DNA of 64,000 nucleotides. Origin: Deltaproteobacteria bacterium. GTDB taxonomy: Bacteria > Myxococcota_C > UBA6777. Each line of letters opens with the position of its first letter. Position 1 is the first letter of the stretch. Below, piece after piece: positions 36,096 to 46,300 of this stretch. The notes beneath the pieces are model-generated. The model was not told where the DNA came from. It ran no database searches and saw only the letters and a program-made list of their open reading frames with translations. The position numbers were made by a program, and so were the translations under genes. Where the stretch lies: NCBI GenBank assembly GCA_002731275.1, contig PCBK01000027.1, forward strand, positions 1-64,000. The letters are read 5' to 3'.

Positions 36096-36720
36096 GAAGA
36101 AGCACACCTACACGTTGTCTTTGGGGCCTGAGATTGTGAAGTTCTTTTTGCCGCACAGGCAGCCTTTTTTGATGGTCGACCGGATCGAGTCCTACACGAG
36201 AAAACCGATCCCTTCGATGGAGTGTACACGCCAACTCTCGATTAATGAACCTGTGTTTGCAGGGCACTTTCCACAAGTCTCGATTTTTCCGGGTGCCTAC
36301 ATCCTCGAAGGTTTATGTCAGACGTGTCAATTGCTCTGTACGTTTATATTGTACGAAGAGGCGTTTGATGAGCACGGTGTCCCAAAGGATACGTTCTTGG
36401 ACGCTTTAAAGAATGTGGAGATGGGGTATCGTTTTGAGCCTGGGTTCCAGGCTGACGCTGCGCAGCAATTTTTTGAGGCCATTGAAGAGAAGGGGACACC
36501 GAAGTTGGGCGTGACAGCGAGTACACAGATGAAGTTCATCCATCCTGTATTTGCCGGAGAGACATTGCGTTTGCGTGCGCGTTTTCAGAGGAAGGTGGAT
36601 CAGCTGTGGAGGTATGAGGTGGAGGCGGAGTCAAACAACCGCATCGTCTCAAAGGGTGTTGTGACCGCTGCGATCATGGAGCAACCGCTGTTGGATATTC
36701 TTTCGAGGAACAAAACCTGA
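36088..36720 (+). CDS. FabZ/FabA-like hotdog dehydratase
   Basis: A 210-residue 3-hydroxyacyl-ACP dehydratase, the last gene of the operon. It has the hotdog-fold catalytic pair His60 (AGHFPQVSIFPG) and Glu74 (YILEGLCQ), and begins with the FabZ-like LPHRQPFLMVDRI. It is about 60 residues longer than FabZ, with an insertion (roughly residues 88-125) between the catalytic helix and the later strands. This insertion may shape a different chain tunnel or partner surface. No thioesterase or enoyl reductase follows, so the product's release and saturation steps must be supplied from elsewhere or left undone. Confidence 0.91.
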   Translation: MSKKKHTYTLSLGPEIVKFFLPHRQPFLMVDRIESYTRKPIPSMECTRQLSINEPVFAGHFPQVSIFPGAYILEGLCQTCQLLCTFILYEEAFDEHGVPKDTFLDALKNVEMGYRFEPGFQADAAQQFFEAIEEKGTPKLGVTASTQMKFIHPVFAGETLRLRARFQRKVDQLWRYEVEAESNNRIVSKGVVTAAIMEQPLLDILSRNKT

Positions 36721-36939
36721 GAGGACGTTTGATGTGCATTCCGTTCTCCTCGTAAGACCCAATGTGGGGAGGATGTGTGTTTGAGCTTTTGTGAGGGGGG
36801 AGGAGGTCGTAGATGATATGTTTTTGGCGAACATCTGCTCTTGACGGACCCCCTAAGAAGCACTAGCCTTACGTGGCAAAAGCAACCTGTAGATTTCTGT
36901 CCCTCTGAGGCCACCGGCCCAACCCCAAAACGAGATACA

Positions 36940-38643
36940 ATGTCACATCAATCTAAAACATCGACAGAGCCTGACGTGAAGACTTTTGATGAGTTTGTCC
37001 AACAGGTAGATTATTCACTGATGGAGCACTTGCATGCTGATCCAGAAGCCACTGAAGATGGCGATGATCATCGTCCTCGTGAGGTCTTTTCGGGTCATTA
37101 TGTTCCTGTGACCCCGACACCTCTCGGCGCACCTGAATACGTCGCCCATAGTCATGCTTTTTTCCGCGAGTTGGGGTTACATGACGATCTGGCCCATGAT
37201 GAAGCGTTTACAAAATTGTTTTCAGGTGACATCTCCGTGGCACACGAGCCGATGCGGCGCGTTGGGTGGGCGACGGGCTATGCGCTCTCCATTTATGGCA
37301 CTGAATATACCCAGCAATGTCCGTTTGGTACGGGCAATGGGTATGGGGATGGGCGAGCGATCTCTGTCTTTGAAGGGATCTTTAGAGGTCGGCGTTGGGA
37401 AATGCAGTTGAAAGGTGGTGGTCCCACACCTTATTGCCGTGGTGGGGATGGTCGCGCTGTTTTGCGTTCAAGTGTGCGTGAGTTTCTCGCGCAAGAGTAC
37501 ATGCACACTTTGGGGATCCCATCATCGCGTTCTCTGACGCTGTATGTGTCTCGCTCTGAGACTGTTGCCCGGCCGTGGTATTCACAGGACTCCTGCTCAA
37601 TGAACCCCGATATCATGGTGGACAATCCTGCCGCGATCTCCACGCGTGTCGCACCGTCCTTTTTAAGGGTCGGTCAGATCGAGCTGTTTGCCCGTCGTAC
37701 GCGCAGCGAGGCTCATCCAGGAGCACGTGAAGAGTTGCGCATGATCGTGTCGCACTTGATCGAGAGGGAGTACAAAGATGAAATCGATCAAAGCCTTTCA
37801 TTTTCAACACAGCTGGTCGCGTTGGCGAAGTGTTTTCGAGCGCGTCTCACTGCTCTGGTCGCGAATTGGCTACGTGTCGGTTACTGCCAGGGGAATTTTA
37901 ACAGCGACAATTGTGCCGCAGGTGGCTTTACGCTGGACTATGGACCTTTTGGGTTTTGCGAGCAGTTTCATCCTACATTCCAACCTTGGACGGGTGGTGG
38001 TGAACACTTTTCGTTCTTCAATCAGCCAATGGCCGCAGAGACGAATTACCATATGTTCTGGTCAGCTGTCAGACCATTGCTTGAAGGTGATGATGAGGCT
38101 TTGGAGCAGTTTGATGAGGTGCGTCAGGGTTTTTCTGAGACGATGCAAACGCGACTTCACGAGATGTGGGCGTCTAAGCTTGGGTTGACAGAATTCCCTC
38201 CGGAGTTGTTTCGGGATTTGTTGCAGTTAATGCTTCGGACCCAGGTGGATTACACCATTTTCTTCCGTGAGTTGTCTCATATTCCTGAGGAGATGACAGC
38301 GTTGAAGAAGAGTTTTTATGGTGACATTCCACAACAGCTCGACGAACAATGGCAATCTTGGTTAGAGAGCTGGCGTGACTTGGTCGGTCAACGCGGTGAT
38401 TTAGATGAGATCTCGACAAAGATGAAGCAGGTGAACCCAAAATACACATGGCGAGAGTGGTTGGTTGTCCCTGCCTATGAGCAGGCGATGGAGGGGGATT
38501 ACACATTGGTAAAAGAGCTTCAAGAGGTGTTGGGTACTCCATATGACGAGCAATCACAGGAAGTCGAAGAGAAGTACTATCGTTTGAAACCCAAGGCGTA
38601 TTTCCGCGCTGGTGGTGTTTCACACTATAGCTGTTCATCTTGA
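36940..38643 (+). CDS. selO: SelO/YdiU-family protein adenylyltransferase
   Basis: A 567-residue pseudokinase-fold enzyme that transfers AMP to Ser, Thr or Tyr of target proteins, a role tied to redox stress in E. coli. Family blocks are clear: [52 protein letters not shown] (ATP-binding), [11 protein letters not shown] and [26 protein letters not shown] (metal-binding Asn and Asp). The C-terminus ends SCSS, with Cys at the position that is selenocysteine in some homologues. The ATG at 36940 is chosen over an upstream frame extension that lacks conserved residues. Confidence 0.95.
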   Translation: MSHQSKTSTEPDVKTFDEFVQQVDYSLMEHLHADPEATEDGDDHRPREVFSGHYVPVTPTPLGAPEYVAHSHAFFRELGLHDDLAHDEAFTKLFSGDISVAHEPMRRVGWATGYALSIYGTEYTQQCPFGTGNGYGDGRAISVFEGIFRGRRWEMQLKGGGPTPYCRGGDGRAVLRSSVREFLAQEYMHTLGIPSSRSLTLYVSRSETVARPWYSQDSCSMNPDIMVDNPAAISTRVAPSFLRVGQIELFARRTRSEAHPGAREELRMIVSHLIEREYKDEIDQSLSFSTQLVALAKCFRARLTALVANWLRVGYCQGNFNSDNCAAGGFTLDYGPFGFCEQFHPTFQPWTGGGEHFSFFNQPMAAETNYHMFWSAVRPLLEGDDEALEQFDEVRQGFSETMQTRLHEMWASKLGLTEFPPELFRDLLQLMLRTQVDYTIFFRELSHIPEEMTALKKSFYGDIPQQLDEQWQSWLESWRDLVGQRGDLDEISTKMKQVNPKYTWREWLVVPAYEQAMEGDYTLVKELQEVLGTPYDEQSQEVEEKYYRLKPKAYFRAGGVSHYSCSS

Positions 38644-38693
38644 TGTGTTGCATGTGGGGGAGAGTTTTCTGGGATATTGAAGGAGGTCGATGA

Positions 38694-41600
38694 TCAGGGG
38701 GTTTTTTTCTTCATGAGGATGTTGAGGGAGGTGTTTTGTCCTTTGGTGACGATCACAGTTTTTACGTAGTCTTCGTATCCTGTCTTGGTCGCACGAAGCT
38801 CATATGTTCCGGCGTAGACGTTATTGGAGAAGAAGTATTTTCCGCCATTACTTGATGTTGTGCTTTGGAGACCTCTGTTGAGTGTGATCTTGACACCATC
38901 AATCGTTGTGGGGGAGCTGTCATCACGGACTTCGCCGGAGATGCCACCATATCCAGGGTTGGGGCCGATCTGGATCTTATAGTGTGCAGCTTTTTTGGTC
39001 AGGTATCCTTGTGTGTCCTGTGCGATGACGTGGAAGTACCAGATCGTCCCAACGGGGCGGTTGGCGAAGAGGATGTTCTTGTCTTTTGTGGGCAAGAACT
39101 TGTCCGTCTTGTCGGGGATGGTGTCCGCGTATTTATCGAGGACATAGTAGTATCCGCTGACATCGGCATCGGGGATGGGGTTGGTCCAGTTTAAGAAGAT
39201 CGTCGTCTGGTTGTACCACGTTCCGGAGCTTGGGTGACTGGTGGATTTGATGGTCACAGGTGTGCTGTTGATCTTGACCTTAAACATCGACTCCACTGTT
39301 CCGATCGTCGCGTTGGGTCCAACAGAGACTACATGGAAGTAGTTGTTTCCGGCTTTGAGCGCGCTCGCAGTTTTGGAGAGCGTTTCGCCTGTGTGAAAGG
39401 TTGATTGTGTGCTGGGGACAGCAGATTGCGAGCTGGGGATGCTGGTGTTGATTTTGTAGTAGTAGCCAACGATGCTGGAGAATGGTCGCGTCCAAGCGAT
39501 CGAGAACTCCTTGAAGTTATCGTTGTAGTACTTGTTACTATCCGGGTGGGTTGAGGACTTCAGGTCGAGCGGTGGGATAATCGATTTCTCGACGACTGCG
39601 CTGCCTGTGTTTGTGACGATGCTGTTTTTAGAACCGTAGAGAATCTTGATGCGTCCGTAGCCACCCTTTGAGCCACCACGGTTGGCGCGCAAGACACTTT
39701 GAGAGAGGTTCATATCTTCTGCGATGAGGCGGATACCTCCACCTGAACCGTCACCACATGAGGCCCCAACTCCATCCGCGCTGATGTTGTTGTTGCTGAT
39801 ACCTGTGATGGTCATCTTGTTTGCTGCGATCAGATCGACCATTCCACCACCGTTAGGAGAAGAACAACCTCCACCAGAGGAGCCCATGCGGATTTCAGAG
39901 AAGTATCCACCGTGGATTTTTCCTCCTGGGTTGGAGGCCGTGCAGTAGCGGCTTCCGCCGGAGTAGCAGTTATACACACTTGTACTTGAGCTTGTTCCTT
40001 GAGTCCCATATCCTCCTGCTGATGCTGGGACATTTCCATAGTCCGTATGGCTACAGCCGGAGTATCGACAACCTTTTCTTGTAGCAGCAGCGCCTTTACC
40101 GTCTGGATGGTTGCCTTTGCCGTTGGCGATGATGGAGGAGGTTGCGTCGATGTTGACGTTTGCAGCGTAGATTCGTAGCCAGCCTTTTGTACCAACTGTG
40201 ATCTTGCTGTTGTTTTTCAAGATGATGTCACCTGTGTAGAAGTGCTCACCATCCATCGTGACTGTTTTGTTGTCGAGCAACAAGCTTGTCTCTTTACAGT
40301 ATCCGCGGATACAGCCATTTGCACAGGTCTTGGTTTTGGCGTATGCCGAACCATCTGTTTTACAGGTCTCGATGTCGGCGCCGTTACAACGAACAGCACC
40401 TGCTGTGCAGCCTCCTGTACATGCGCCTGCTGTACATTGGTTTTGGCATGTGCGCAGGTACAACCACGCAGTGCCTGTCGCGTTACATTCTTCGACATTT
40501 GTGCCGTTGCACTGACGTGCGTTGGGTGTACATTGTGCGCTGACGGAGCATGCGCCACCTGAGCAGACTTGTGGACAGACCTGTGTGATCTGCCAGTTGC
40601 CTGCGTTGTCACATTCTTCGACGGAGTTTGCGTTACAGCGTTTGTCACCTTTGACACACTTGGATGTGCTACATGCGCCGTTGACACAAGCGTTTCCATT
40701 TGCACAGGGTTGTGGTGTATCCCAATCAGTACATCCAGAAGCCTGCTTCTTACAGGTCTGGAGGTTGGTGCCGTTACAACGTGTGGCTTTGTCAGTGCAT
40801 TGGTTGGTGCAGTTGGAGACACATGTCCCACCTGAACACGTTTGACCTGATTGACAAGGAACAGCGTTGCCCCAGTCTGTGCAGCCTGTAGGTTTCTTTT
40901 CGCAGGTCTGGACGCCTGTGCCAGAGCACTGCTTGGCACCTTCTGTACACTGGTTGACGCAGCTCTTCACACATCGCCCACCAGAACAAATCTCACCTGT
41001 CGCACATGCTGTTGGGGTGTCCCAATCAGTACAACCAGTGGCTTGCTTCTTACAGGTCTGGACGCCTGTACCGGAGCATTGCTTGGCGTTCTCTGTACAT
41101 TGGTTGACACAGCTTTGCACACAATTTCCGCCTGAACAGATCTTGCCTGTCGCGCAGGGGACGGTTGTTCCCCAATCAGTACAACCAGAGGCTTTCTTTT
41201 CGCAAGTCTGAACGCCGCTTCCTGAGCACTGTTTGGAGCCGAGTGTACATTGGTTTACACATTGACTGACACACTTGCCGCCAGAACAGATCTGGTTTTG
41301 TTGGCATGGGATTGTGCTTCCCCAATCAGTACAACCAGTGGATTGCTTCTCACATTTTTGAATGCCTGTACCGGAGCACTGTTGTGCACCTTCGGTACAT
41401 TGGTTGACGCAGTTTTTGACGCAGTTTCCGCCTGAACAGATTTCACCATTGGTGCAGTTGAGAATACTTGACCAGTCGGTACATCCGTTGGGCTTTTGTT
41501 CACATGTTTGGTAGCCGGAGCCATTACATTGTTTGGAGCCGATGGTGCATTGGTTGGTGCACTTTCCGCCGCATTTTCCGCCTGAACAGGTCTCGCCATT

Positions 41601-42272
41601 TGCACAGGCGATCGCGTTGCCCCAATCAGTGCAACCGTTGGATTGTTTTTCACAGCTCTGGACGCCATTTCCGGAGCACTGCTTGGCGCCTTCTGTACAT
41701 TGGTCTGTACACTTGCCGCCGCAGTTTCCGCCCGAACAAGTCTCGCCATTTGGACAGGTCTGTGCGCTGCCCCAGTCGGTGCATCCGGAGGATTGTTTTT
41801 CGCAGGTCTGTACACTGTTTCCGGAGCACTGCTTGGCGCCTTCTGTACACTGGTTGGTACATTGGCCGCTACATTGTCCACCGGAGCAGATTTTGCCACC
41901 TTCACAGTCGGTGACCTCGCTCCAATCGGTGCAGCCTGTATTTTGCTGTTCACATGTTTGAAACCCCTGTCCTGAGCATTGCTTGGCGCCGAGGGTACAT
42001 TGGTTCAAGCAGTTTTTACGGCATTGGCCTCCTGAGCAGATCTGTCCGGTGGGACAGGACGTTGATTTGCCCCAATCAGTGCAACCGTTGGATTGTTTTT
42101 CACATGCTTGCCATCCGTCAGCGGAGCATTGTTTTGTGCCTTCGGTGCATTGGTTGACACAATTTTGTCCGCCTCCGTCCTGGTTGTTGTTGTTTCCTGG
42201 TGAGTCACCACATCCAGATAGCCATCCAAACCATATGGATGCGGCTATCAACATGATCGTGCGTATGTTCAT
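38694..42272 (-). CDS. Ten-repeat Cys-rich surface lipoprotein
   Basis: A 1,192-residue lipoprotein: the signal peptide ends in a clean lipobox (WLSGC, Cys21), and the ATG at 42272 has AGAGGA upstream. Residues 38-537 are ten near-identical 50-residue repeats of the form C-x-NQCT-x4-QCSG...GCTDW...CSGG-x-C. Three shorter, more diverged Cys modules follow to about 660. Next is a Gly/Ser-rich beta-helix-like part (SSGGGCSSPNGGGMVDLIA), Fibronectin-like segments (IAWTRPFSSIVGYYYKIN) and a C-terminal carboxypeptidase-regulatory-like domain (GGISGEVRDDSSPTTIDGVKI, then AGTYELRATKTGYED). It probably coats the cell or binds polymers. The role is inferred from architecture only. Confidence 0.88.
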   Translation of the reverse strand: MNIRTIMLIAASIWFGWLSGCGDSPGNNNNQDGGGQNCVNQCTEGTKQCSADGWQACEKQSNGCTDWGKSTSCPTGQICSGGQCRKNCLNQCTLGAKQCSGQGFQTCEQQNTGCTDWSEVTDCEGGKICSGGQCSGQCTNQCTEGAKQCSGNSVQTCEKQSSGCTDWGSAQTCPNGETCSGGNCGGKCTDQCTEGAKQCSGNGVQSCEKQSNGCTDWGNAIACANGETCSGGKCGGKCTNQCTIGSKQCNGSGYQTCEQKPNGCTDWSSILNCTNGEICSGGNCVKNCVNQCTEGAQQCSGTGIQKCEKQSTGCTDWGSTIPCQQNQICSGGKCVSQCVNQCTLGSKQCSGSGVQTCEKKASGCTDWGTTVPCATGKICSGGNCVQSCVNQCTENAKQCSGTGVQTCKKQATGCTDWDTPTACATGEICSGGRCVKSCVNQCTEGAKQCSGTGVQTCEKKPTGCTDWGNAVPCQSGQTCSGGTCVSNCTNQCTDKATRCNGTNLQTCKKQASGCTDWDTPQPCANGNACVNGACSTSKCVKGDKRCNANSVEECDNAGNWQITQVCPQVCSGGACSVSAQCTPNARQCNGTNVEECNATGTAWLYLRTCQNQCTAGACTGGCTAGAVRCNGADIETCKTDGSAYAKTKTCANGCIRGYCKETSLLLDNKTVTMDGEHFYTGDIILKNNSKITVGTKGWLRIYAANVNIDATSSIIANGKGNHPDGKGAAATRKGCRYSGCSHTDYGNVPASAGGYGTQGTSSSTSVYNCYSGGSRYCTASNPGGKIHGGYFSEIRMGSSGGGCSSPNGGGMVDLIAANKMTITGISNNNISADGVGASCGDGSGGGIRLIAEDMNLSQSVLRANRGGSKGGYGRIKILYGSKNSIVTNTGSAVVEKSIIPPLDLKSSTHPDSNKYYNDNFKEFSIAWTRPFSSIVGYYYKINTSIPSSQSAVPSTQSTFHTGETLSKTASALKAGNNYFHVVSVGPNATIGTVESMFKVKINSTPVTIKSTSHPSSGTWYNQTTIFLNWTNPIPDADVSGYYYVLDKYADTIPDKTDKFLPTKDKNILFANRPVGTIWYFHVIAQDTQGYLTKKAAHYKIQIGPNPGYGGISGEVRDDSSPTTIDGVKITLNRGLQSTTSSNGGKYFFSNNVYAGTYELRATKTGYEDYVKTVIVTKGQNTSLNILMKKKTP
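40662..42161 (-). repeat. Ten 150-bp coding tandem repeats
   Basis: The DNA of the ten 50-codon Cys modules above. Copies are similar enough at DNA level (CCAATCAGTGCA and CCGGAGCACTG recur) that slippage or unequal crossover could change copy number, and they create long spurious open frames on the plus strand. Confidence 0.85.
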
Positions 42273-42480
42273 GGGATTTCCTCTCTTCAAAAGATGATTG
42301 TTTTTGCTCCGAACGAGCCGACAAGAAAGCATGATGGACATCATCCATCAGATCGCGCGTTCGCGGATCATATCTCTACGGACGATGTGTGTCGGGAGGT
42401 GTCGCACATCTTTTTGAATATTGTGGGAAATGTATTGAAGTCTATACAGAACAGTTCGTTATAGGCGGTGGTAGAGGGGG

Positions 42481-44061
42481 TTACTTTTTCTTCAGGCGGA
42501 AGAGATGTTGAGCGTAGCTGGTTTCGCCGTCATGTTTGCGGATGGTGCGACTTTGTACGTAGTCGTATGCTTTGTGGAAGACGGGATGTAGGTAAAGCGC
42601 GCGTTCGACAGGAAACATCATCCTCGGGGGCAAAAAGGGCTCGTTGGCCAATGACACAATGACTGTTTGACCTTTTGGTGAGCGGATTTTGAGGTGTTTG
42701 ACTTGCCCTGGAGGGAGCGGCTTGCCTTGTGTGCGCAGCAGGATCCATTCGGGACGTTGTGAGAAGATGTACATCGGATCGAATTGCTTTTTGTGTAGTT
42801 GTCCTGGAGATTTGGCGATTTTTCTGTTGGTCAGTCCTGCCAGATCCAAGATCGGGACGCGTGCGTAATAAGCGATCGCGCCTGCGTCAAGGAGGGCGAT
42901 TTGATGGGGTTTTTGTTTGCGAAGGAACAATCCCAGACGTTTGTATCTTCGTTGGATCGCGAGACCGCTTTTGTTCATCTCAGGGGCGTTGTCGAAGGTG
43001 GGGATGGTCAAAAAGAATGGACAGACGATGAGATACAGCGTCACCAGAAAACCTGGGCGAAGATAGGATTCGAGGGCAAGGCGGTCGTTGATTGCCCAGA
43101 GCGTATAGGCCCAGAGAGTCAACTCGAAAGCCTTGTAGTGGAAGAAAAATCTGTAAAAAGGCATCCAGTCACTACCCAAGCGCAACGTCGGAAGACAACA
43201 AAGTAGCCAGAGGAGGCCGATAGAGACACCTTTCCAGCGTTTAAGGGCAGCGAGAATGAGTAAGCCAACGAGCGACAAAAAGTACGTGGCTTTGAGATAG
43301 TTGAATGTGTATGTCCAACCACTTCGCAGACCTTCGAGCAGTGGTGTGGATTTGGCGAAGTACGTGTTGGGAAGCCATTCTCCGTAGTAACCCAGCCTAA
43401 AAATCAGCCAGCCTCCCCAAAAGAGCGCAAAGATCGCACACGCCTGTGCGACCTTGATCCAGCACCAGTCAGCGTCTTCGTCCCAAAAACGACGCAGCCA
43501 GCTGAGGCCCACAAAGACCGCAAATACGTAGGGGATCTCTGGGCGACATATGCCCGCGAGTCCGATGACCACGCCAAAACGCCAACTCAATCCCGACGAA
43601 AGCCACAGCAACAACGCGCCACTGAGCAAGCAAACGTGAAGTGAGGTCTCCATTCCAGAGACCGCGTAATGTGCCCAGCCCGGTGTCGCAACCATCAACA
43701 ACGCTGGAAACAGCGACCAGCCTTTATGTGCTCCCTGAAAGAGTTCGCGCCCCACAAAATACATCAAGAAGGCTGAGAGTAGCGCAAAGACACTCCCAAT
43801 CACCTGCATCCAAGGGTGAGGAGCTCGGATGGGGAACAGGTGCAAAAGACCACATAGTAACGTCCACAGCGGACTTGTGTATCCTTCGACGTATTGTCCT
43901 GGATTGAAGGTCAATCCATATCCTTCAGCCAGGGAGCGACCGTAGCGGTAAAAGATAAAGGCGTCATCGATCGCGACCCCCCTGTACACCAGGATGTGTG
44001 CGATGCCAAGAAATGACAGAAGGGAGAGTGGGCGCCAGTGTTCTCGAAAAAATGCTCTCAT
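42481..44061 (-). CDS. Multi-pass GT-C-like glycosyltransferase
   Basis: A 526-residue integral membrane protein with about nine to ten helices in the first 380 residues and a soluble C-terminal part. The first loop contains VAIDDAFIFYRYGRSLAEGYG followed by GQYVEGYTSPLWTL. This acidic Asp-Asp loop and the VEGYT-x-x-LW block are typical of GT-C enzymes related to ArnT, protein O-mannosyltransferases and mycobacterial AftB, which use lipid-linked sugars at the outer face of the inner membrane. The acceptor is unknown. The ATG lacks an obvious ribosome site. It stands alone. Confidence 0.8.
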   Translation of the reverse strand: MRAFFREHWRPLSLLSFLGIAHILVYRGVAIDDAFIFYRYGRSLAEGYGLTFNPGQYVEGYTSPLWTLLCGLLHLFPIRAPHPWMQVIGSVFALLSAFLMYFVGRELFQGAHKGWSLFPALLMVATPGWAHYAVSGMETSLHVCLLSGALLLWLSSGLSWRFGVVIGLAGICRPEIPYVFAVFVGLSWLRRFWDEDADWCWIKVAQACAIFALFWGGWLIFRLGYYGEWLPNTYFAKSTPLLEGLRSGWTYTFNYLKATYFLSLVGLLILAALKRWKGVSIGLLWLLCCLPTLRLGSDWMPFYRFFFHYKAFELTLWAYTLWAINDRLALESYLRPGFLVTLYLIVCPFFLTIPTFDNAPEMNKSGLAIQRRYKRLGLFLRKQKPHQIALLDAGAIAYYARVPILDLAGLTNRKIAKSPGQLHKKQFDPMYIFSQRPEWILLRTQGKPLPPGQVKHLKIRSPKGQTVIVSLANEPFLPPRMMFPVERALYLHPVFHKAYDYVQSRTIRKHDGETSYAQHLFRLKKK

Positions 44062-44165
44062 AAGATATGGGACTCTCTACGTGTCTCGGGCCAAGAGTAT
44101 GTGATGAAGTGGTTCTTTTGCAAAGCAAGGGAAAGATAGCGACGTCATATTTCACTACGTAAAAT

Positions 44166-44245
44166 CAGGTCTTGTGTCCGACCTTCATGTTGTGTGATGG
44201 AATGTTTTTCGCAGGGTCGGGCCTTGTGCCCGACCTCTATGTCGC
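44166..44245 (+). repeat. Dispersed repeat family C, tandem copies 3 and 4
   Basis: Two family C units. The first is AGGTCTTGTGTCCGACCTTCATGT and the second a stronger hairpin at 44215-44235 (8-bp arms GGTCGGGC and GCCCGACC), followed by TCTATGTCGC. They lie in the 284-bp spacer between the start of the GT-C gene and the end of the next minus-strand gene. Confidence 0.75.
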
Positions 44246-44345
44246 CTGTTTCCTTCCAACGGCCTTGGGCGTCCAAAAGGGTAGGAGAGAGCACACTGCA
44301 AGTCAAGAGATGTCTGTCGTTTGGGAGTGTTTGAGGGGGAGGAGA

Positions 44346-46175
44346 CTATGGTGTCGGAGAAGACGCTGTTAGCTGCTCTTTGTATCGCTTTGAGAATGTC
44401 TCAAAGAACGAACGCCATGCTTTGGGCGTCATCTTCTTCAGGCGATTGTGAATGTCTTGCTTCTCTTTGATCGAAGGGGCTTTGAGAAAGGCATACATCA
44501 GCAAGAGATAGCGGACTTCTTTGTCTGCGGTTTGTGGGATCTCTTTGACTTTGAGCGCAGTTGTTTCCTCAATCAGCTCCTTACAAAATGCCTTCTGTGT
44601 TTTGTTATCCGATAGACATATCCTCAAGACAATGGCTGCGTAGGAGGCCTTTTTTCGGGGCTTGGAGCCCTGTAATTGCGCTTTGAAGAACGAGCTGATC
44701 TGTTTTTTGTGACGTGCGATGAACTTACTCGCCTCCCCATATTTTGAGTAAAACCGGCTGCTCGCGTTGTAGAATGTGTTCAGCCAAAATAGCCACGCGA
44801 AGACCTTCTCTTCGGCACTGTAGCGTGGTTTGGTGAGGTAGTCTTTGCCAAAGACAGTCAGCTCACTCTTGCCCGTACACTTTTTGATCGTGTTTTGAAG
44901 ATGGTAGCTGGGCTCACCATTTGTCGATTCCTCCAATACATCTTTCAAAGCACGTAGATGCAATGCCTTGCGTTCTCCGTCTGAGGCGTACATGAAGCTG
45001 TTTGTCCATCTCTTGTCTGGGATGCGACTCAATAAGGCGATCCTCATGAGCGCTTGTTCGATCTTCTTTCGCTTTTTGGGGAGTTCTTGATACGCCGGAC
45101 AAAAGACATCATCGATCCACATGAGCTGGCTTCTGTTTTTGAGGACACTTTTTACGATCATGTCTGTGTAAAGGTCGTGTAACCCAGGTCTTTGTTTGAG
45201 AAAGTCACTCAACTCATTGCGACTTTGGCCTTTTGAGAGTCCTGCGAGGACAGAGGCATGGATACGAGTGTGAGGTTTTTGTGCCCATAATCTGAGCACG
45301 AGCGCGTGCGCTTGTGGACGGACTGCCTTCTCAAAGGCGCGGGGGCTTGCGAGGTAACGTTTGCGTTTGTAGCTGAGTCGCCAGTCGTATTGGATCGTTG
45401 ACAAGAGGAGCCTGTTGTCATTGCCGACGAGACGGCCTGCGTTGAGTACGTTGTAGGGGGTCAGCAAGGATGGTCCCAATGTTACGACCAACCAACCTAT
45501 CCAGAGAAGAGGCGTCTTTCGTAGAGAGCGCCCCGCCTTCGAGAAGATGAACGCGATGCCGAGTCCCAAACAGACGCAAGGTGCGAGGATATAGAGTTCT
45601 GTACCAAAGCGCATCCACAGGGGGATACAGGCGACAAAGGCCACAATGGAGGGGATATGTGCCTTGATGTGACCTTTTGTTGTGTGCATATGTTCGAGTG
45701 AACCGGTAAACCAGTACGGTATAAACAACCCAATGTACAACAACAGGCCCAAGAGCACCGGGGCAGCGATCGATACGAAGACTTTGGAGACTGGAAACCC
45801 CAACCCGACCCAGGCAAACAAACACCACAATATGTTCAAGAAGAACCAGAGCCCCATGGGGGAGGTCTTTTCTTGGACGGAGACATCTGTGTGGGCGCGA
45901 AAGACCGTGAGAAAGTAAACGGTAAACACCCACAGTATCGAGAGCGCGAGGTATGTGAACCAATTTTTAGTGTCACTTGTGGCGCTTCCTGTTTGGAGGA
46001 AGACAAAGTAGTTGTGTTCGTTGAGGACTTGTTTGATGTCGTCAAAGAGCAGCCAACTCAACAAACCCAAGAGCACACACCAGATGATGCTCATGTAGAT
46101 CACGAAGGTTGGTTGAGAGCGATTCTCTGATAACTCTTTTTTTTCGGGGAGTCGGACTTGTTTGTCTTCTGTCAT
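44346..46175 (-). CDS. Unknown protein, N-terminal membrane half
   Basis: A 609-residue protein with about seven hydrophobic helices in the first ~270 residues and a soluble, Lys-rich, helical C-terminal ~340 residues. I do not recognise a family. The soluble part shows helix-pair periodicity and could be HEAT-like. The start ATG at 46175 has AAGGA seven bases upstream; the frame extends 22 codons further without support. It lies on the same strand as, and 125 bp after, the small zinc-ribbon protein, so the two may be cotranscribed. Confidence 0.82.
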   Translation of the reverse strand: MTEDKQVRLPEKKELSENRSQPTFVIYMSIIWCVLLGLLSWLLFDDIKQVLNEHNYFVFLQTGSATSDTKNWFTYLALSILWVFTVYFLTVFRAHTDVSVQEKTSPMGLWFFLNILWCLFAWVGLGFPVSKVFVSIAAPVLLGLLLYIGLFIPYWFTGSLEHMHTTKGHIKAHIPSIVAFVACIPLWMRFGTELYILAPCVCLGLGIAFIFSKAGRSLRKTPLLWIGWLVVTLGPSLLTPYNVLNAGRLVGNDNRLLLSTIQYDWRLSYKRKRYLASPRAFEKAVRPQAHALVLRLWAQKPHTRIHASVLAGLSKGQSRNELSDFLKQRPGLHDLYTDMIVKSVLKNRSQLMWIDDVFCPAYQELPKKRKKIEQALMRIALLSRIPDKRWTNSFMYASDGERKALHLRALKDVLEESTNGEPSYHLQNTIKKCTGKSELTVFGKDYLTKPRYSAEEKVFAWLFWLNTFYNASSRFYSKYGEASKFIARHKKQISSFFKAQLQGSKPRKKASYAAIVLRICLSDNKTQKAFCKELIEETTALKVKEIPQTADKEVRYLLLMYAFLKAPSIKEKQDIHNRLKKMTPKAWRSFFETFSKRYKEQLTASSPTP

Positions 46176-46300
46176 TATGAGTCCTTTATGTGTTATGGGG
46201 ATGTCTTTTCTATGGAGTCGGATTGGTTGGGGATTTTGCACAAGCTGGCGAGAGCTTTCTTGGTTTTTTTTCTTCGGGTTGGCTTTGGTGAGAGGAGCAC

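Noticed and set aside
38632-38643. Selenocysteine at the end of SelO
   Set aside because: The codon is TGT (Cys) followed by TCA TCT TGA, so no recoding is needed.
41255-41975. Long open frames on both strands within the Cys-repeat lipoprotein
   Set aside because: Produced by the 150-bp periodicity; they have no ribosome sites and mirror the real gene.
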